A program made the translations under genes and the position numbers. From JBOGXA01 sp050694175 (GTDB lineage: Bacteria; Actinomycetota; CADDZG01; WHSQ01), in assembly GCA_050694175.1 (NCBI GenBank), contig JBOGXA010000018.1, positions 15,863 through 79,862 of the forward strand: a DNA stretch of 64,000 nt. The letters run 5' to 3'. Each line of letters starts with the position of its first letter. The stretch's first letter is position 1. The notes beneath the pieces were generated by a model. The model was not told the origin of the DNA. It saw only the letters and a program-made list of their open reading frames with translations, and made no database searches. Positions 32,084 through 40,856 of this stretch are shown here, piece after piece.

Positions 32084-34096
32084 GTGAGCGCGCTCCTTGT
32101 AGCCGAGAGCGGCGTCCATGAGCAGGGATTCTTCACGGAGCTTCAATGGCTCGTGCCCCTGCTGCCGTTCATGGCCTTCTTTGTGATCCTGTCCTTCGGG
32201 AAGAGGCTGCCCGGAAAGGGACACAGCGCCGGGATCCTTGCCACCGGTATCGCGTTCGCTCTGTCGATGGCCGGGTTCTTCGAGCTGGCGACGGGACTCG
32301 CCCCCGTCGAGAAGAGCTGGACGTGGTTCGAGTTCGCCGAGGGCGCGAGCTTTGAGCTCGAGTTCGGGATGCGCTACGACTTCCTGACCGCGGTGATGTT
32401 CATCGTGGTCACGACGGTCTCGCTGCTCGTCCAGATCTACTCCATCGGCTACATGCACGACGACAAGCGCTACACGTGGTTCTACGCGGCTCTCTCCCTG
32501 TTTACCGCCTCGATGCTCCTTCTCGTGATCGCCAACAACCTTCTCCTACTCCTGGTCGGATGGGAAGGAGTCGGCGTCTGCTCTTACTTCCTGATCGGTC
32601 ACTACTGGGAGGAGAAGGAGTACTCGTCGGCGGCAATCAAGGCATTCATCACGACCCGCATAGGGGATGTCGGGTTCATGTTCGGCATCTTTGCGATGTT
32701 CGTCCTGGGGAGCACCTTCAACATCACCGAACTCAATCACTTGGCCGAGGAGGGCGAGATCGGCGGCACGGCGCTGACGATTGCTTGTCTTCTGCTGTTC
32801 TGTGGCGCGGTCGGCAAGTCGGCGCAGTTCCCGCTGCACGTGTGGCTGCCCGACGCTATGGCGGGTCCAACTCCGGTGTCGGCTCTGATCCACGCGGCGA
32901 CGATGGTCGTCGCCGGCATCTACCTGGTGGCGCGGATGTTCCCGACCTTCGAGCATGCCGGCGCCGCTCTCGATGTGGTTGCGATCATCGCCTGCATCAC
33001 AATGCTGATCGCGGCCGTTCTAGCGCTGGTGCAGGACGACATCAAGAAGGTTCTTGCTTACTCCACGATCTCGCAGCTCGCCTACATGATGGCCGCGCTG
33101 GGTGTGGGCGCGTACACAGCCGGAGTCTTTCACCTGTTCACGCACGCGTTCTTCAAGGCCCTGCTGTTCCTCGGCGCCGGATCGCTGATCCATGCGGTCC
33201 ACTCGAACAACATGAGCGATATGGGTGGCCTGCGAAAACACATGCCCCACACGTTCCGTACCTTCATCATCGGTTCGTTGGGACTCGCCGGGATCTTCCC
33301 GCTGGCCGGGTTCTTCTCCAAGGACGAGATCATCGGAAGTGCCCTGCGCGCCGCCAACGAAGAGACCCAGATAACGGCGTGGATTGTGCTGATCACCGCC
33401 CTGGTGGTCGCATTCCTCACCGCGCTCTACATGACGCGCGCGTGTGTCAAGACGTTTTGGGGCGATTATCGGGGGCACGGGCAGCCTCACGAGAGCCCGG
33501 GCTCGATGGTGACGCCGCTGTGGATCCTGGCCCTTGCCACGTGCACCGTCGGTCTGCTGGGACTTCCCGTCATCGGGCCGTTCCAGGACTGGATCACCGT
33601 TCCCGGCCACGAGCATCACGGTTTTTCGACCGTCTACAACATCATCCTTCCCGTCGCCTCGCTGGCGATCGCCGGGGCCGCCATTTGGCTCGGATACCGG
33701 CTCTTCCACGTGGGCCGTCCTCGATACGACATGTTGGAAGGGCCGTTCGCCTGGGCCTACGGGTTCGTCCAGAACAAGTACTACCTCGATGACATCTATA
33801 TGGGCGGCGTCGTCAGACCAATCCAGTACCCCATTTCGCGCGCGGCGTACTGGACCAATCAGCACATCCTCGACGGCATAGTGAACGGGACTGCGAAGGG
33901 AACACTGGTGATGTCGCGTCATACCTACGACACGATCGATCAAAAGGGTGTCGACTTCATGGTCAACGGCGCCGCCGGGATCACCGGATGGTCGGGAGGT
34001 ATCTTGCGCTACATCCAGTCCGGAAACGTTCAGAGGTATGCCGCGGTCTTGTTTGGTGCGGTGGCGGTGTTCGTAGCATTGTTCGCGTTTATTTAA
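32084..34096 (+). CDS. nuoL: NADH-quinone oxidoreductase subunit L (operon 2)
   Basis: Second NuoL, 670 residues. GWEGVGVCSYFLIGHYW, HAATMVVAGIYLVARMFP and KKVLAYSTISQLAYMMAALG are conserved. The C-terminal third includes an additional loop before the lateral helix compared with operon 1. GTG 32084 lies four bases after nuoK. Confidence 0.96.
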   Translation: MSALLVAESGVHEQGFFTELQWLVPLLPFMAFFVILSFGKRLPGKGHSAGILATGIAFALSMAGFFELATGLAPVEKSWTWFEFAEGASFELEFGMRYDFLTAVMFIVVTTVSLLVQIYSIGYMHDDKRYTWFYAALSLFTASMLLLVIANNLLLLLVGWEGVGVCSYFLIGHYWEEKEYSSAAIKAFITTRIGDVGFMFGIFAMFVLGSTFNITELNHLAEEGEIGGTALTIACLLLFCGAVGKSAQFPLHVWLPDAMAGPTPVSALIHAATMVVAGIYLVARMFPTFEHAGAALDVVAIIACITMLIAAVLALVQDDIKKVLAYSTISQLAYMMAALGVGAYTAGVFHLFTHAFFKALLFLGAGSLIHAVHSNNMSDMGGLRKHMPHTFRTFIIGSLGLAGIFPLAGFFSKDEIIGSALRAANEETQITAWIVLITALVVAFLTALYMTRACVKTFWGDYRGHGQPHESPGSMVTPLWILALATCTVGLLGLPVIGPFQDWITVPGHEHHGFSTVYNIILPVASLAIAGAAIWLGYRLFHVGRPRYDMLEGPFAWAYGFVQNKYYLDDIYMGGVVRPIQYPISRAAYWTNQHILDGIVNGTAKGTLVMSRHTYDTIDQKGVDFMVNGAAGITGWSGGILRYIQSGNVQRYAAVLFGAVAVFVALFAFI

Positions 34097-34111
34097 GGAG
34101 GCTGTCAGTAG

Positions 34112-35635
34112 ATGGAATGGTTTGACGACTGGGGAGTGAGTCTGGCGACCTTTCTTCCGGTCGTCGGTACCGTCGTTCTGCTGTTCATACCGGGCGCAAT
34201 GGAGCGCATCATCAAGATCGGTGGCTTGTTCTTCGGGGGTCTTGCGCTCATTGCCGGGATCATCGTTGCGCTTCGCTTCGATTACGGGGCGAGCGAGTCG
34301 ATTCAGTTCGATGTCAATAACGAGTGGATCCCCGAGATCGGTGCCAACTATCACGTGGGCCTGGACGGGATGTCCCTTCCGCTGTTCTTGCTTTCGTTGC
34401 TGGTCTCCTTTCTCTGCCTTGTCTACATCTGGTTCAACGTTCCCGAGCCCGGGAAGACAAAAGCCTTCATCGCTCTGGTCTTGCTGCTAGAGACGGGCAT
34501 GACGGGAACGTTCGTCGCGCTCGACCTGGTGCTGTTCTTCATCTTCTGGGAGATTGTGCTGGTGCCCATGTACTTCATGATCGGCATCTGGGGCGGTCCC
34601 AATCGCGAGTACGCGGCAGTGAAGTTCTTCCTCTATACGCTGTTCGGCTCTATCTTCATGCTGCTGGGATTCCTGGCTCTATGGATCAACTCCGATCCGC
34701 AGACCTTCGACATCGTCGAGTTGCAGCGTCAAGGAGTGACGGGTTCAACCATGTATCAGAACCTTGTTTTCTTGGGGCTGTTCTTAGGCTTTGCGATCAA
34801 GGTGCCGATGTGGCCGTTCCACACCTGGTTGCCGGATGCGCACACCGAAGCGCCCACCGTCGGCTCGGTATTGCTTGCAGCGATCCTGCTGAAGATGGGG
34901 ACGTATGGATTCATTCGGATCGCGTTCCCAATTCTTCCCGACGCGGCGGTCACGTACGCGCCCATCATCGGGATTCTGGCAGTGATCGCCATCATCTACG
35001 GCGCATTGTGTTGCTTCGCGCAAACGGATCTCAAACGCCTGATCGCGTTTTCGTCGGTGGGCCATATGGGTTTCGTAATGCTGGGGCTCGCAACGCTTAC
35101 GGATCGAGGTATCAACGGCGCCATCTTTGGGATGGTCGCGCACGGGCTCATCACCGGCATGCTGTTCTTTCTCGCCGGGTCGATCCACGAGCGCTACCAC
35201 ACGCGCGAGATCGCCGATCTCGGCGGGATGCTTCAACAGATCCCGAGGTTCGGAACCGTGTTTACCTACACGGCCATAGCGTCGCTCGGCCTTCCGGGGC
35301 TTGCGGGTTTCTGGGGCGAGGTCCTGGCGCTGCTGGGCAGCTATCAGCCGGGAGCCGGTCTATCCGAAGAGCTGTTCCGCGTGCTCATGGTCGGGGGTGG
35401 GATCGGCACCGTGCTGACCGCGGGATACCTGTTGTGGACCGTGCAGCGTGTGAACCTTGGGCAAGTCCCCGACAAGTTCGCCACCGCCGGGGGCATCTTC
35501 GACGTCCATCGAATCGAGTGGGCCGCGTGGACGCCGCTGCTGGTGCTGATCCTGGTCGCCGGACTCTATCCCAAGCTCGTCCTCGGTGTCACCGACGGGG
35601 CGGTTCAGGGACTGATCAACCTGTTGCCCACATGA
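34112..35635 (+). CDS. nuoM: NADH-quinone oxidoreductase subunit M (operon 2)
   Basis: Second NuoM, 507 residues. FWEIVLVPMYFMIGIWGG, FHTWLPDAHTEAPTVGSVL and TDLKRLIAFSSVGHMGFVM are diagnostic. ATG 34112 has an excellent AAGGAGG site 11-14 bases upstream. Seven bases separate it from nuoN. Confidence 0.96.
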   Translation: MEWFDDWGVSLATFLPVVGTVVLLFIPGAMERIIKIGGLFFGGLALIAGIIVALRFDYGASESIQFDVNNEWIPEIGANYHVGLDGMSLPLFLLSLLVSFLCLVYIWFNVPEPGKTKAFIALVLLLETGMTGTFVALDLVLFFIFWEIVLVPMYFMIGIWGGPNREYAAVKFFLYTLFGSIFMLLGFLALWINSDPQTFDIVELQRQGVTGSTMYQNLVFLGLFLGFAIKVPMWPFHTWLPDAHTEAPTVGSVLLAAILLKMGTYGFIRIAFPILPDAAVTYAPIIGILAVIAIIYGALCCFAQTDLKRLIAFSSVGHMGFVMLGLATLTDRGINGAIFGMVAHGLITGMLFFLAGSIHERYHTREIADLGGMLQQIPRFGTVFTYTAIASLGLPGLAGFWGEVLALLGSYQPGAGLSEELFRVLMVGGGIGTVLTAGYLLWTVQRVNLGQVPDKFATAGGIFDVHRIEWAAWTPLLVLILVAGLYPKLVLGVTDGAVQGLINLLPT

Positions 35636-35642
35636 GGCCCTG

Positions 35643-37103
35643 ATGGATGTCCTCAATACCCCCATCGACTGGCACGCGTTCGCGCCGGAGCTTGTGCTGA
35701 CGGCGGCCGCGGCAGTAGTGCTGGTGGCCGATCTGTGGCTTCCTCAGGAGGGGAAGTGGATCGCAATGCCGCTGTCCGCGGCAGGGATCATCGGCACCCT
35801 GGCAGCGATCGTCTCGTTGATCGGCGACGAGCGTGTGACTCTCGGCGGGGCATTCGAAATCGACAACTTTGCGCTTTTTTTCAAGGGGCTCTTCTGCGTC
35901 ATCGGCTTGATCGTGCTGGCGATCTCGTTCAACTACTTCCGGGGGGGTAGGTACTACCAGGGCGAGTACTACTTCTTGATGCTGTGCTCGCTTCTCGGTG
36001 GGATCGTGATGGCCAGCGCCCGGGACCTCGTGTCGATCTTCATCGCGCTCGAGCTGATCAGCGTTCCCGCGTTCGTCATGACCGGTCTTCGCAAGCGAGA
36101 CACGAAGTCAAACGAGGCCGCGCTCAAGTTTTTCCTGTTCGGCGTGCTATCGACCGCCGTGATGTTGTACGGGATGTCGATCATCTACGGCGTCACGGGC
36201 GGACAAGTGCTGGTCGACTCGATCCGTGAAGCTTTGGCCGGCCGCGCCGACGAGCCGATTGTGACGCTAGGAGTGTTCTTCGTCGTCGTGGGTTTTGCGT
36301 TCAAGATCTCGGCGGTGCCGTTCCACTTCTGGGCCCCCGACACCTACGAGGGCGCGCCGTCGCCCGTGGCCGCCTTTCTGTCGACCGCGTCGAAGATCGG
36401 TGGGTTCGTCGGCCTGCTTGTGCTGTTGTTCCGGGCGTTCCCCGCAGTCGCGGACTCGTGGCGGCCGGTGTTCGCGATCCTGGCCGTGTTGACGATGACG
36501 GTCGGCAACTTCATCGCTCTCAAGCAGCGGCACATCATCCGTTTGCTTGCGTACTCGGGGATCGCTCAATCGGGCTACGTGCTCGTGGCCCTTGCGCTCA
36601 TCGGCTCTGATCCCGAGACGAACGCGCAGGCGTTCCGGGCCGCCCTTGTCTACCTGGCCATCTACGGGGTGATGGACCTCGGGGCGTTCGCCGCCGCAGT
36701 AGCGTTCGCCCGGCGTGGGGGAACGTACTTCATCGACGATTATTCGGGGCTGTGGCAGCGGAGTCCCGCGCTGGCCCTATTGCTGTCGGGATTCCTGGTC
36801 TCGCTAGCGGGAGCGCCGCCGATGGCCGGGGTGTGGGCGAAGTTCTTCGTGTTCTCCGCCGCGATCAACGCGCAGGTGTACTGGCTCGCCGTGGTCATGG
36901 GCGTCAACGCGGTCGTGGCGGCGTGGTACTACCTGGCGGTCGTCAAACGGATGTTCTTCGACGCCCCCGCGGTGGCCGAGCCGGTGGAGGTGCCGTACAT
37001 GTTGCAGGCGGCGATGGGAGTCACGGCCCTGGCCCTCGTAGCAGCCTTTGTGTACCCGCGGATCATCACCCATCTGGCCGAGGCCTCCACCGCCCTGCCC
37101 TAA
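35643..37103 (+). CDS. nuoN: NADH-quinone oxidoreductase subunit N (operon 2)
   Basis: Second NuoN, 486 residues. FIALELISVPAFVMTGLRKR, VPFHFWAPDTYEGAPSPV and IIRLLAYSGIAQSGYVLVAL identify it. It is the last gene of the 11-subunit operon; the tandem intergenic repeat of locus B follows within 20 bases. Confidence 0.96.
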   Translation: MDVLNTPIDWHAFAPELVLTAAAAVVLVADLWLPQEGKWIAMPLSAAGIIGTLAAIVSLIGDERVTLGGAFEIDNFALFFKGLFCVIGLIVLAISFNYFRGGRYYQGEYYFLMLCSLLGGIVMASARDLVSIFIALELISVPAFVMTGLRKRDTKSNEAALKFFLFGVLSTAVMLYGMSIIYGVTGGQVLVDSIREALAGRADEPIVTLGVFFVVVGFAFKISAVPFHFWAPDTYEGAPSPVAAFLSTASKIGGFVGLLVLLFRAFPAVADSWRPVFAILAVLTMTVGNFIALKQRHIIRLLAYSGIAQSGYVLVALALIGSDPETNAQAFRAALVYLAIYGVMDLGAFAAAVAFARRGGTYFIDDYSGLWQRSPALALLLSGFLVSLAGAPPMAGVWAKFFVFSAAINAQVYWLAVVMGVNAVVAAWYYLAVVKRMFFDAPAVAEPVEVPYMLQAAMGVTALALVAAFVYPRIITHLAEASTALP

Positions 37104-37117
37104 GGGCTCTTCGGTGC

Positions 37118-37231
37118 GTGACTGAGCATTTGAGCGGCCTATGCGGGACGTGAGGGAAACTCGGCCCCGGGCCCGCACGTGAGTGAGCATTTGAGCGGCC
37201 TAGGCGGGACGTGAGGGACACTCGGCCCGGG
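37118..37231. repeat. Two tandem copies of the 60-bp intergenic repeat, inverted (locus B)
   Basis: Two units with 61-base spacing contain GAGCATTTGAGCGGCCTA and GCGGGACGTGAGGGA. They are the reverse complement of the units at 2701-2820, with a few substitutions. They lie just after nuoN, and the MFS gene's stop codon (37200) falls inside the second unit. In both loci the repeat directly follows a respiratory gene. Confidence 0.85.
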
Positions 37232-38417
37232 GGCGGCGCGAGTGACTCCGTAACCGCAGCATGGCGATGACTCCGAGGGCCGGGCCCGGTGCAAGAAACG
37301 CGAACGCCCACCTCCACCCAAATGCGTCCTCCCACACGGGGATGAGCCAGATCGTCGCGACCGTAAGCGTGAAGCCGATCGCGAGCTGGACCGTCAGCGC
37401 CGTCCCGACATACGCCTGATCGGCGAACTCCGTTACGAGCGCAGAGAACTGAGCGGAGTCGGCGACAACGCTGAATCCCCACACGAGACCGACGGCGAGC
37501 ACGAGCCATTCGGGGCCTTCGACGAGTAGCCCGATCGTCAGGGCGCAGGCACCGGACAGCACCATCATCGTCGCCGCCGCCTCGGCGCGGCCCCGGCGAT
37601 CGCTCAAGATACCGCCGACCCAGCACCCGAGGCCGCCGGCCGCGATGACGGCAAAGGTTGCGTACGCCGCCGTCGCTCGCGACGTGCCCACGCCGTCGGA
37701 GAAGAAGACGACGAACCAGGCCCACATCGCGAACAGTTCCCACATGTGTCCGAAATAGCCTAAGGAGGCCAGCCGTACCTGTCGGTTGGCGAAGGCTCTT
37801 CCCGCCTGACGGATGTCGAAGGTGGCGGGAGGGAAGGGAAAGGGGCCCTCGCGTACGGCAAACGCAATGATGCCCCCGCATGCCGTGAGCAACGACGTAA
37901 CGTAGACGACGTTCGTCCATTCGAGGCCACCCAGACCGTTCACGAGGTGCGGTCCCGCAGAGCCGACGGAGACTGCGCCGACGAGCACTCCAAGGGCAAG
38001 GCCGCGGCCCTGCCGGAACCACGTCGACATGAGCTTCAGCGTCGGCGGGTAGACGCCGGCCAGAAAGAAGCCAGTCATGAAGCGAGCCGGGATTGCCACG
38101 CCTGCACCGCCGGCCCCGACCAGCACCGTGTTCACGATCGCGGCCCCCGCGGCGCCGCCCACCACGACCACTCGCGGGGACACGATGTCCGACAGGTTGA
38201 AGAGGCTCGAGATGAGTGCTCCCGCCACAAACCCGAGTTGAACGGCAATCGTGAGCCACGCCGATTCCCCGTCGGACAGATTCCATTCGGCCCGGAGCTG
38301 GGGCACCACGGCCGATGCCGAGAACCACGTCGTCATGGAGAGGACGAGAGCGGTCGCCAGCAGGGCGAGGGCCCGCCACCGACCGCCCGCAGGGCGGGCC
38401 CCGGCGTCTGCGATCAT
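37200..38417 (-). CDS. Major facilitator superfamily transporter
   Basis: Twelve hydrophobic segments in about 405 residues. The loop after helix 2 reads LSDIVSPRVV and that after helix 8 LSDRRGRAEAAA, the latter close to the MFS D-R-x-G-R-R signature. Substrate cannot be told. ATG 38417 is used, although GGAGG is only two bases upstream, so a TTG at 38426 is possible. The last residues (RAECPSRPA) are encoded by the intergenic repeat, suggesting that the repeat inserted at, or supplied, the gene's 3' end. Confidence 0.85.
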   Translation of the reverse strand: MIADAGARPAGGRWRALALLATALVLSMTTWFSASAVVPQLRAEWNLSDGESAWLTIAVQLGFVAGALISSLFNLSDIVSPRVVVVGGAAGAAIVNTVLVGAGGAGVAIPARFMTGFFLAGVYPPTLKLMSTWFRQGRGLALGVLVGAVSVGSAGPHLVNGLGGLEWTNVVYVTSLLTACGGIIAFAVREGPFPFPPATFDIRQAGRAFANRQVRLASLGYFGHMWELFAMWAWFVVFFSDGVGTSRATAAYATFAVIAAGGLGCWVGGILSDRRGRAEAAATMMVLSGACALTIGLLVEGPEWLVLAVGLVWGFSVVADSAQFSALVTEFADQAYVGTALTVQLAIGFTLTVATIWLIPVWEDAFGWRWAFAFLAPGPALGVIAMLRLRSHSRRPRAECPSRPA

Positions 38418-38426
38418 CGCCTCCAA

Positions 38427-38825
38427 TTACAGCGGTTCCGTGTAGACGAGGGCGGTTCCGTCCAAGACCACGACACCGTCCTGGTTCGTGATCGTCGTGA
38501 GGAGCTTTGTTATCGGCTTGTCCGCGCGCGCCTCCAGTACCTCGACCTTCGCGGTGATCTGGTCTCCGGGCCGGACCGGAGCCCTGAACGACCAGTCGAC
38601 GTGCAGAAACACACTCCCCGGGCCCGGAAGATCCTCGGCGACAACGGCGTTGAGCAGGCCCGAGGTCACCCCTCCTTGCACGATCAGCCCGCCGAAGCGG
38701 GAGCGGGCCGCGAGCTCCTCGTCGTAGTGAAGCGGGTTCCGGTCGCCGGTCATCTCGGTGAACAGCTCGATGTCACGCGCCGCGACGATGCGAGTGCGAC
38801 TGGCAGATTCGCCCACTTCAGCCAC
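38427..38825 (-). CDS. MaoC-like hot-dog fold hydratase
   Basis: About 132 residues forming one hot-dog domain. The (R)-enoyl-CoA hydratase motif GDRNPLHYDEELAARS has the catalytic Asp and His (D28, H33), followed by FGGLIVQGG. GTG 38825 is preceded by GGAGG; the open frame upstream to 39074 covers the divergent ligase start and is unlikely to be coding. It probably hydrates an acyl-CoA, and the divergent acyl-CoA synthetase supports a fatty or organic acid pathway. Confidence 0.8.
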   Translation of the reverse strand: MAEVGESASRTRIVAARDIELFTEMTGDRNPLHYDEELAARSRFGGLIVQGGVTSGLLNAVVAEDLPGPGSVFLHVDWSFRAPVRPGDQITAKVEVLEARADKPITKLLTTITNQDGVVVLDGTALVYTEPL

Positions 38826-38963
38826 AGCGCCTCCAGGTTCGATGGCGGAATCCGACAGAGTGATCCTAGTAGCAGCCCTCGTACGGCAGGAGTTGCTTGC
38901 CGCACCGTTGGGTAAGAGACTCAGGGATGCAAGCGACTTAGTGATTCCTGGGGGTGGTCGATC

Positions 38964-40619
38964 GTGTCGCAGTTCCGTAGTTTCCGACCTGGTTCGTACG
39001 AAGAGATGGTGGCCGCGTTCTCGTGGGAGGTGCCGGCCCGGTACAACATCGCCACCGATACCGTCGACAAGCACGAGCCCGACCGGGTGGCGATGCTATG
39101 GGAGGACTACAAGGGCAACGAACGGCGCGTAACGTTCGGCGAGATAAAGGAGACGTCGAACCGCATCGCTAACGTGCTGTCGGGCCTTGGAGTGTCCAGA
39201 GGGGACCGCGTGGCAGTGCTTCTGCCCTCATTGCCGGAAACGGCAGCGGCCTTCATAGCCGCATACAAGATGGGGGCGATTCTTCTGTCGTTGTCCCAGC
39301 TCTATGGAGACGATGGGATCGCCCACAGATTGAGCGATTCGGAGGCCAAGGTCCTCCTTACGGACGGCAACAACCGACCCCGCCTGGAAGGCATGCGCGA
39401 CCGAGTCGATTCTCTCGAGCGAGTCCTCGTGCTCAATCCGGGGGACTCTCTCATCGAAGGCGATATCGATCTCGAGAGCGCCATGAAGGATGCCTCGCCC
39501 GACTTTTCGGTCGTCGACACTGCCGCCGACGATCCCGCTCAGCTCTACTACTCGAGCGGGACGACGGGTCAGGCAAAGGGCATCTTGCATGCACACCGAT
39601 ACCTGCTCGCGCACAACGAGTACGAGTTGTGCCACGACGTCCGCGACGATGAAGTGTTCCACTCGACCGGCGAGTGGGCATGGATCGCGGGAATTGTGCC
39701 GGGACTCCTCGGTCCATGGCGCTTCGGCGTTCCCGTCGCGGTTTTCCAGCGCAAGGGTGCCTTCGACCCCGAGCAGACTTTCTACGTGCTCGAGAAATAC
39801 CGCGTCGGCAACATGTTCACAACGCCGACGGCGCTGCGCGCGATGACCGAAGTGAAGGACCCGGGCGATCAGTACACAGTCGATCTCCGCATCTGCTGCT
39901 CCGCCGGTGAACCGCTGAATCCGGAGGTCATCAAATGGTTTGAATCGCAGTTCGGCATCCCAGTGTTCGACTACTACGGCTTGACCGAGAGCTATCCGAT
40001 CTGCGGCAACTTTCCGACCGTTGAGATCCGGCAGGGGTCGATGGGGAAGCCATTGCCGGGGTGGGAGATGGCCTTGCTCGATCCCGCGACCGAAGAGCGC
40101 GTGCCGGAGGGGGAAGCGGGGGAGATCTGCCTTAAAGCGCGTTCTAACCCACACTACCCACTCGGTTACTGGAACCGGCCGGCCGACTCCGAAGAGGACT
40201 TCGGCGGCGACTGGTTCCACACCAAAGACATGGCACGCATCGACGATGACGGTTACGTGTGGTACGAGGGTCGCGCCGACGACGTGATTATCTCGGCGGG
40301 CTACCGCATCGGGCCGTTCGAGGTCGAGTCTGCGATTGTCGAGCTCCCCGAGGTCATCGAGGCGGCTGCGGTCGCCTCCCCCGATCCCAAGCGAGGAAGC
40401 ATCGTCAAGGCGTTCGTGAAGCTGGCTCCCGGGAAGGAGGGCGACGATGCGCTCGTTAAGCGCATACAGGACAACGTGCGCAACCATTACGCTGCCTACG
40501 CGTACCCACGAGAGATCGAGTTTGTCGACGATCTTCCCAAGACACTCACCGGCAAGATCCGAAGGATCGAGCTACGAGAGGCGGAAGCCGCGGGTAAGAA
40601 GGGGTCGGCGCCGCAGTGA
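38964..40619 (+). CDS. AMP-forming acyl-CoA synthetase
   Basis: ANL-superfamily enzyme, 551 residues, activating a carboxylate to its CoA thioester through an acyl-adenylate. The P-loop YYSSGTTGQAKG is at about 197-208, DYYGLTESYP at the adenine site, GRADDVIISAGYRI at the domain hinge, and LTGKIRR carries the catalytic lysine near the C terminus. The overall pattern is close to medium-chain acyl-CoA or acetoacetyl-type ligases; exact substrate is uncertain. GTG 38964 is the start. Confidence 0.9.
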   Translation: MSQFRSFRPGSYEEMVAAFSWEVPARYNIATDTVDKHEPDRVAMLWEDYKGNERRVTFGEIKETSNRIANVLSGLGVSRGDRVAVLLPSLPETAAAFIAAYKMGAILLSLSQLYGDDGIAHRLSDSEAKVLLTDGNNRPRLEGMRDRVDSLERVLVLNPGDSLIEGDIDLESAMKDASPDFSVVDTAADDPAQLYYSSGTTGQAKGILHAHRYLLAHNEYELCHDVRDDEVFHSTGEWAWIAGIVPGLLGPWRFGVPVAVFQRKGAFDPEQTFYVLEKYRVGNMFTTPTALRAMTEVKDPGDQYTVDLRICCSAGEPLNPEVIKWFESQFGIPVFDYYGLTESYPICGNFPTVEIRQGSMGKPLPGWEMALLDPATEERVPEGEAGEICLKARSNPHYPLGYWNRPADSEEDFGGDWFHTKDMARIDDDGYVWYEGRADDVIISAGYRIGPFEVESAIVELPEVIEAAAVASPDPKRGSIVKAFVKLAPGKEGDDALVKRIQDNVRNHYAAYAYPREIEFVDDLPKTLTGKIRRIELREAEAAGKKGSAPQ

Positions 40620-40856
40620 GTGGAGAGGAGCACGCGTGGGTCCACTGGCCCAAATCGGACAAATAGGATGGCTTCTCGCGCCGGGGAGGGCCGCTAGACT
40701 CCTCGCAACGTCAGGAGGAGTAGGGGGCTTTCCGGCGAAATCTGGGTAGAGAGAGCCTGGCTCGCTTGCTAAACGGCGACGGGTACGTAGCATCGCAATC
40801 TCCAGGATGTGAAGAATGAGTGCGAGCGTGTCGAAATTGATGAGTGTGAGGGGTAA

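Noticed and set aside
38826..39074. N-terminal extension of the MaoC-like protein
   Set aside because: The extra residues have no family match and overlap the start of the divergent acyl-CoA synthetase.
40620..40856. c-di-AMP riboswitch before the M23 peptidase
   Set aside because: Expected for actinobacterial wall hydrolases, but the conserved core segments could not be found. Only a small CTCCT/AGGAG hairpin is present. A covariance-model search would settle it.
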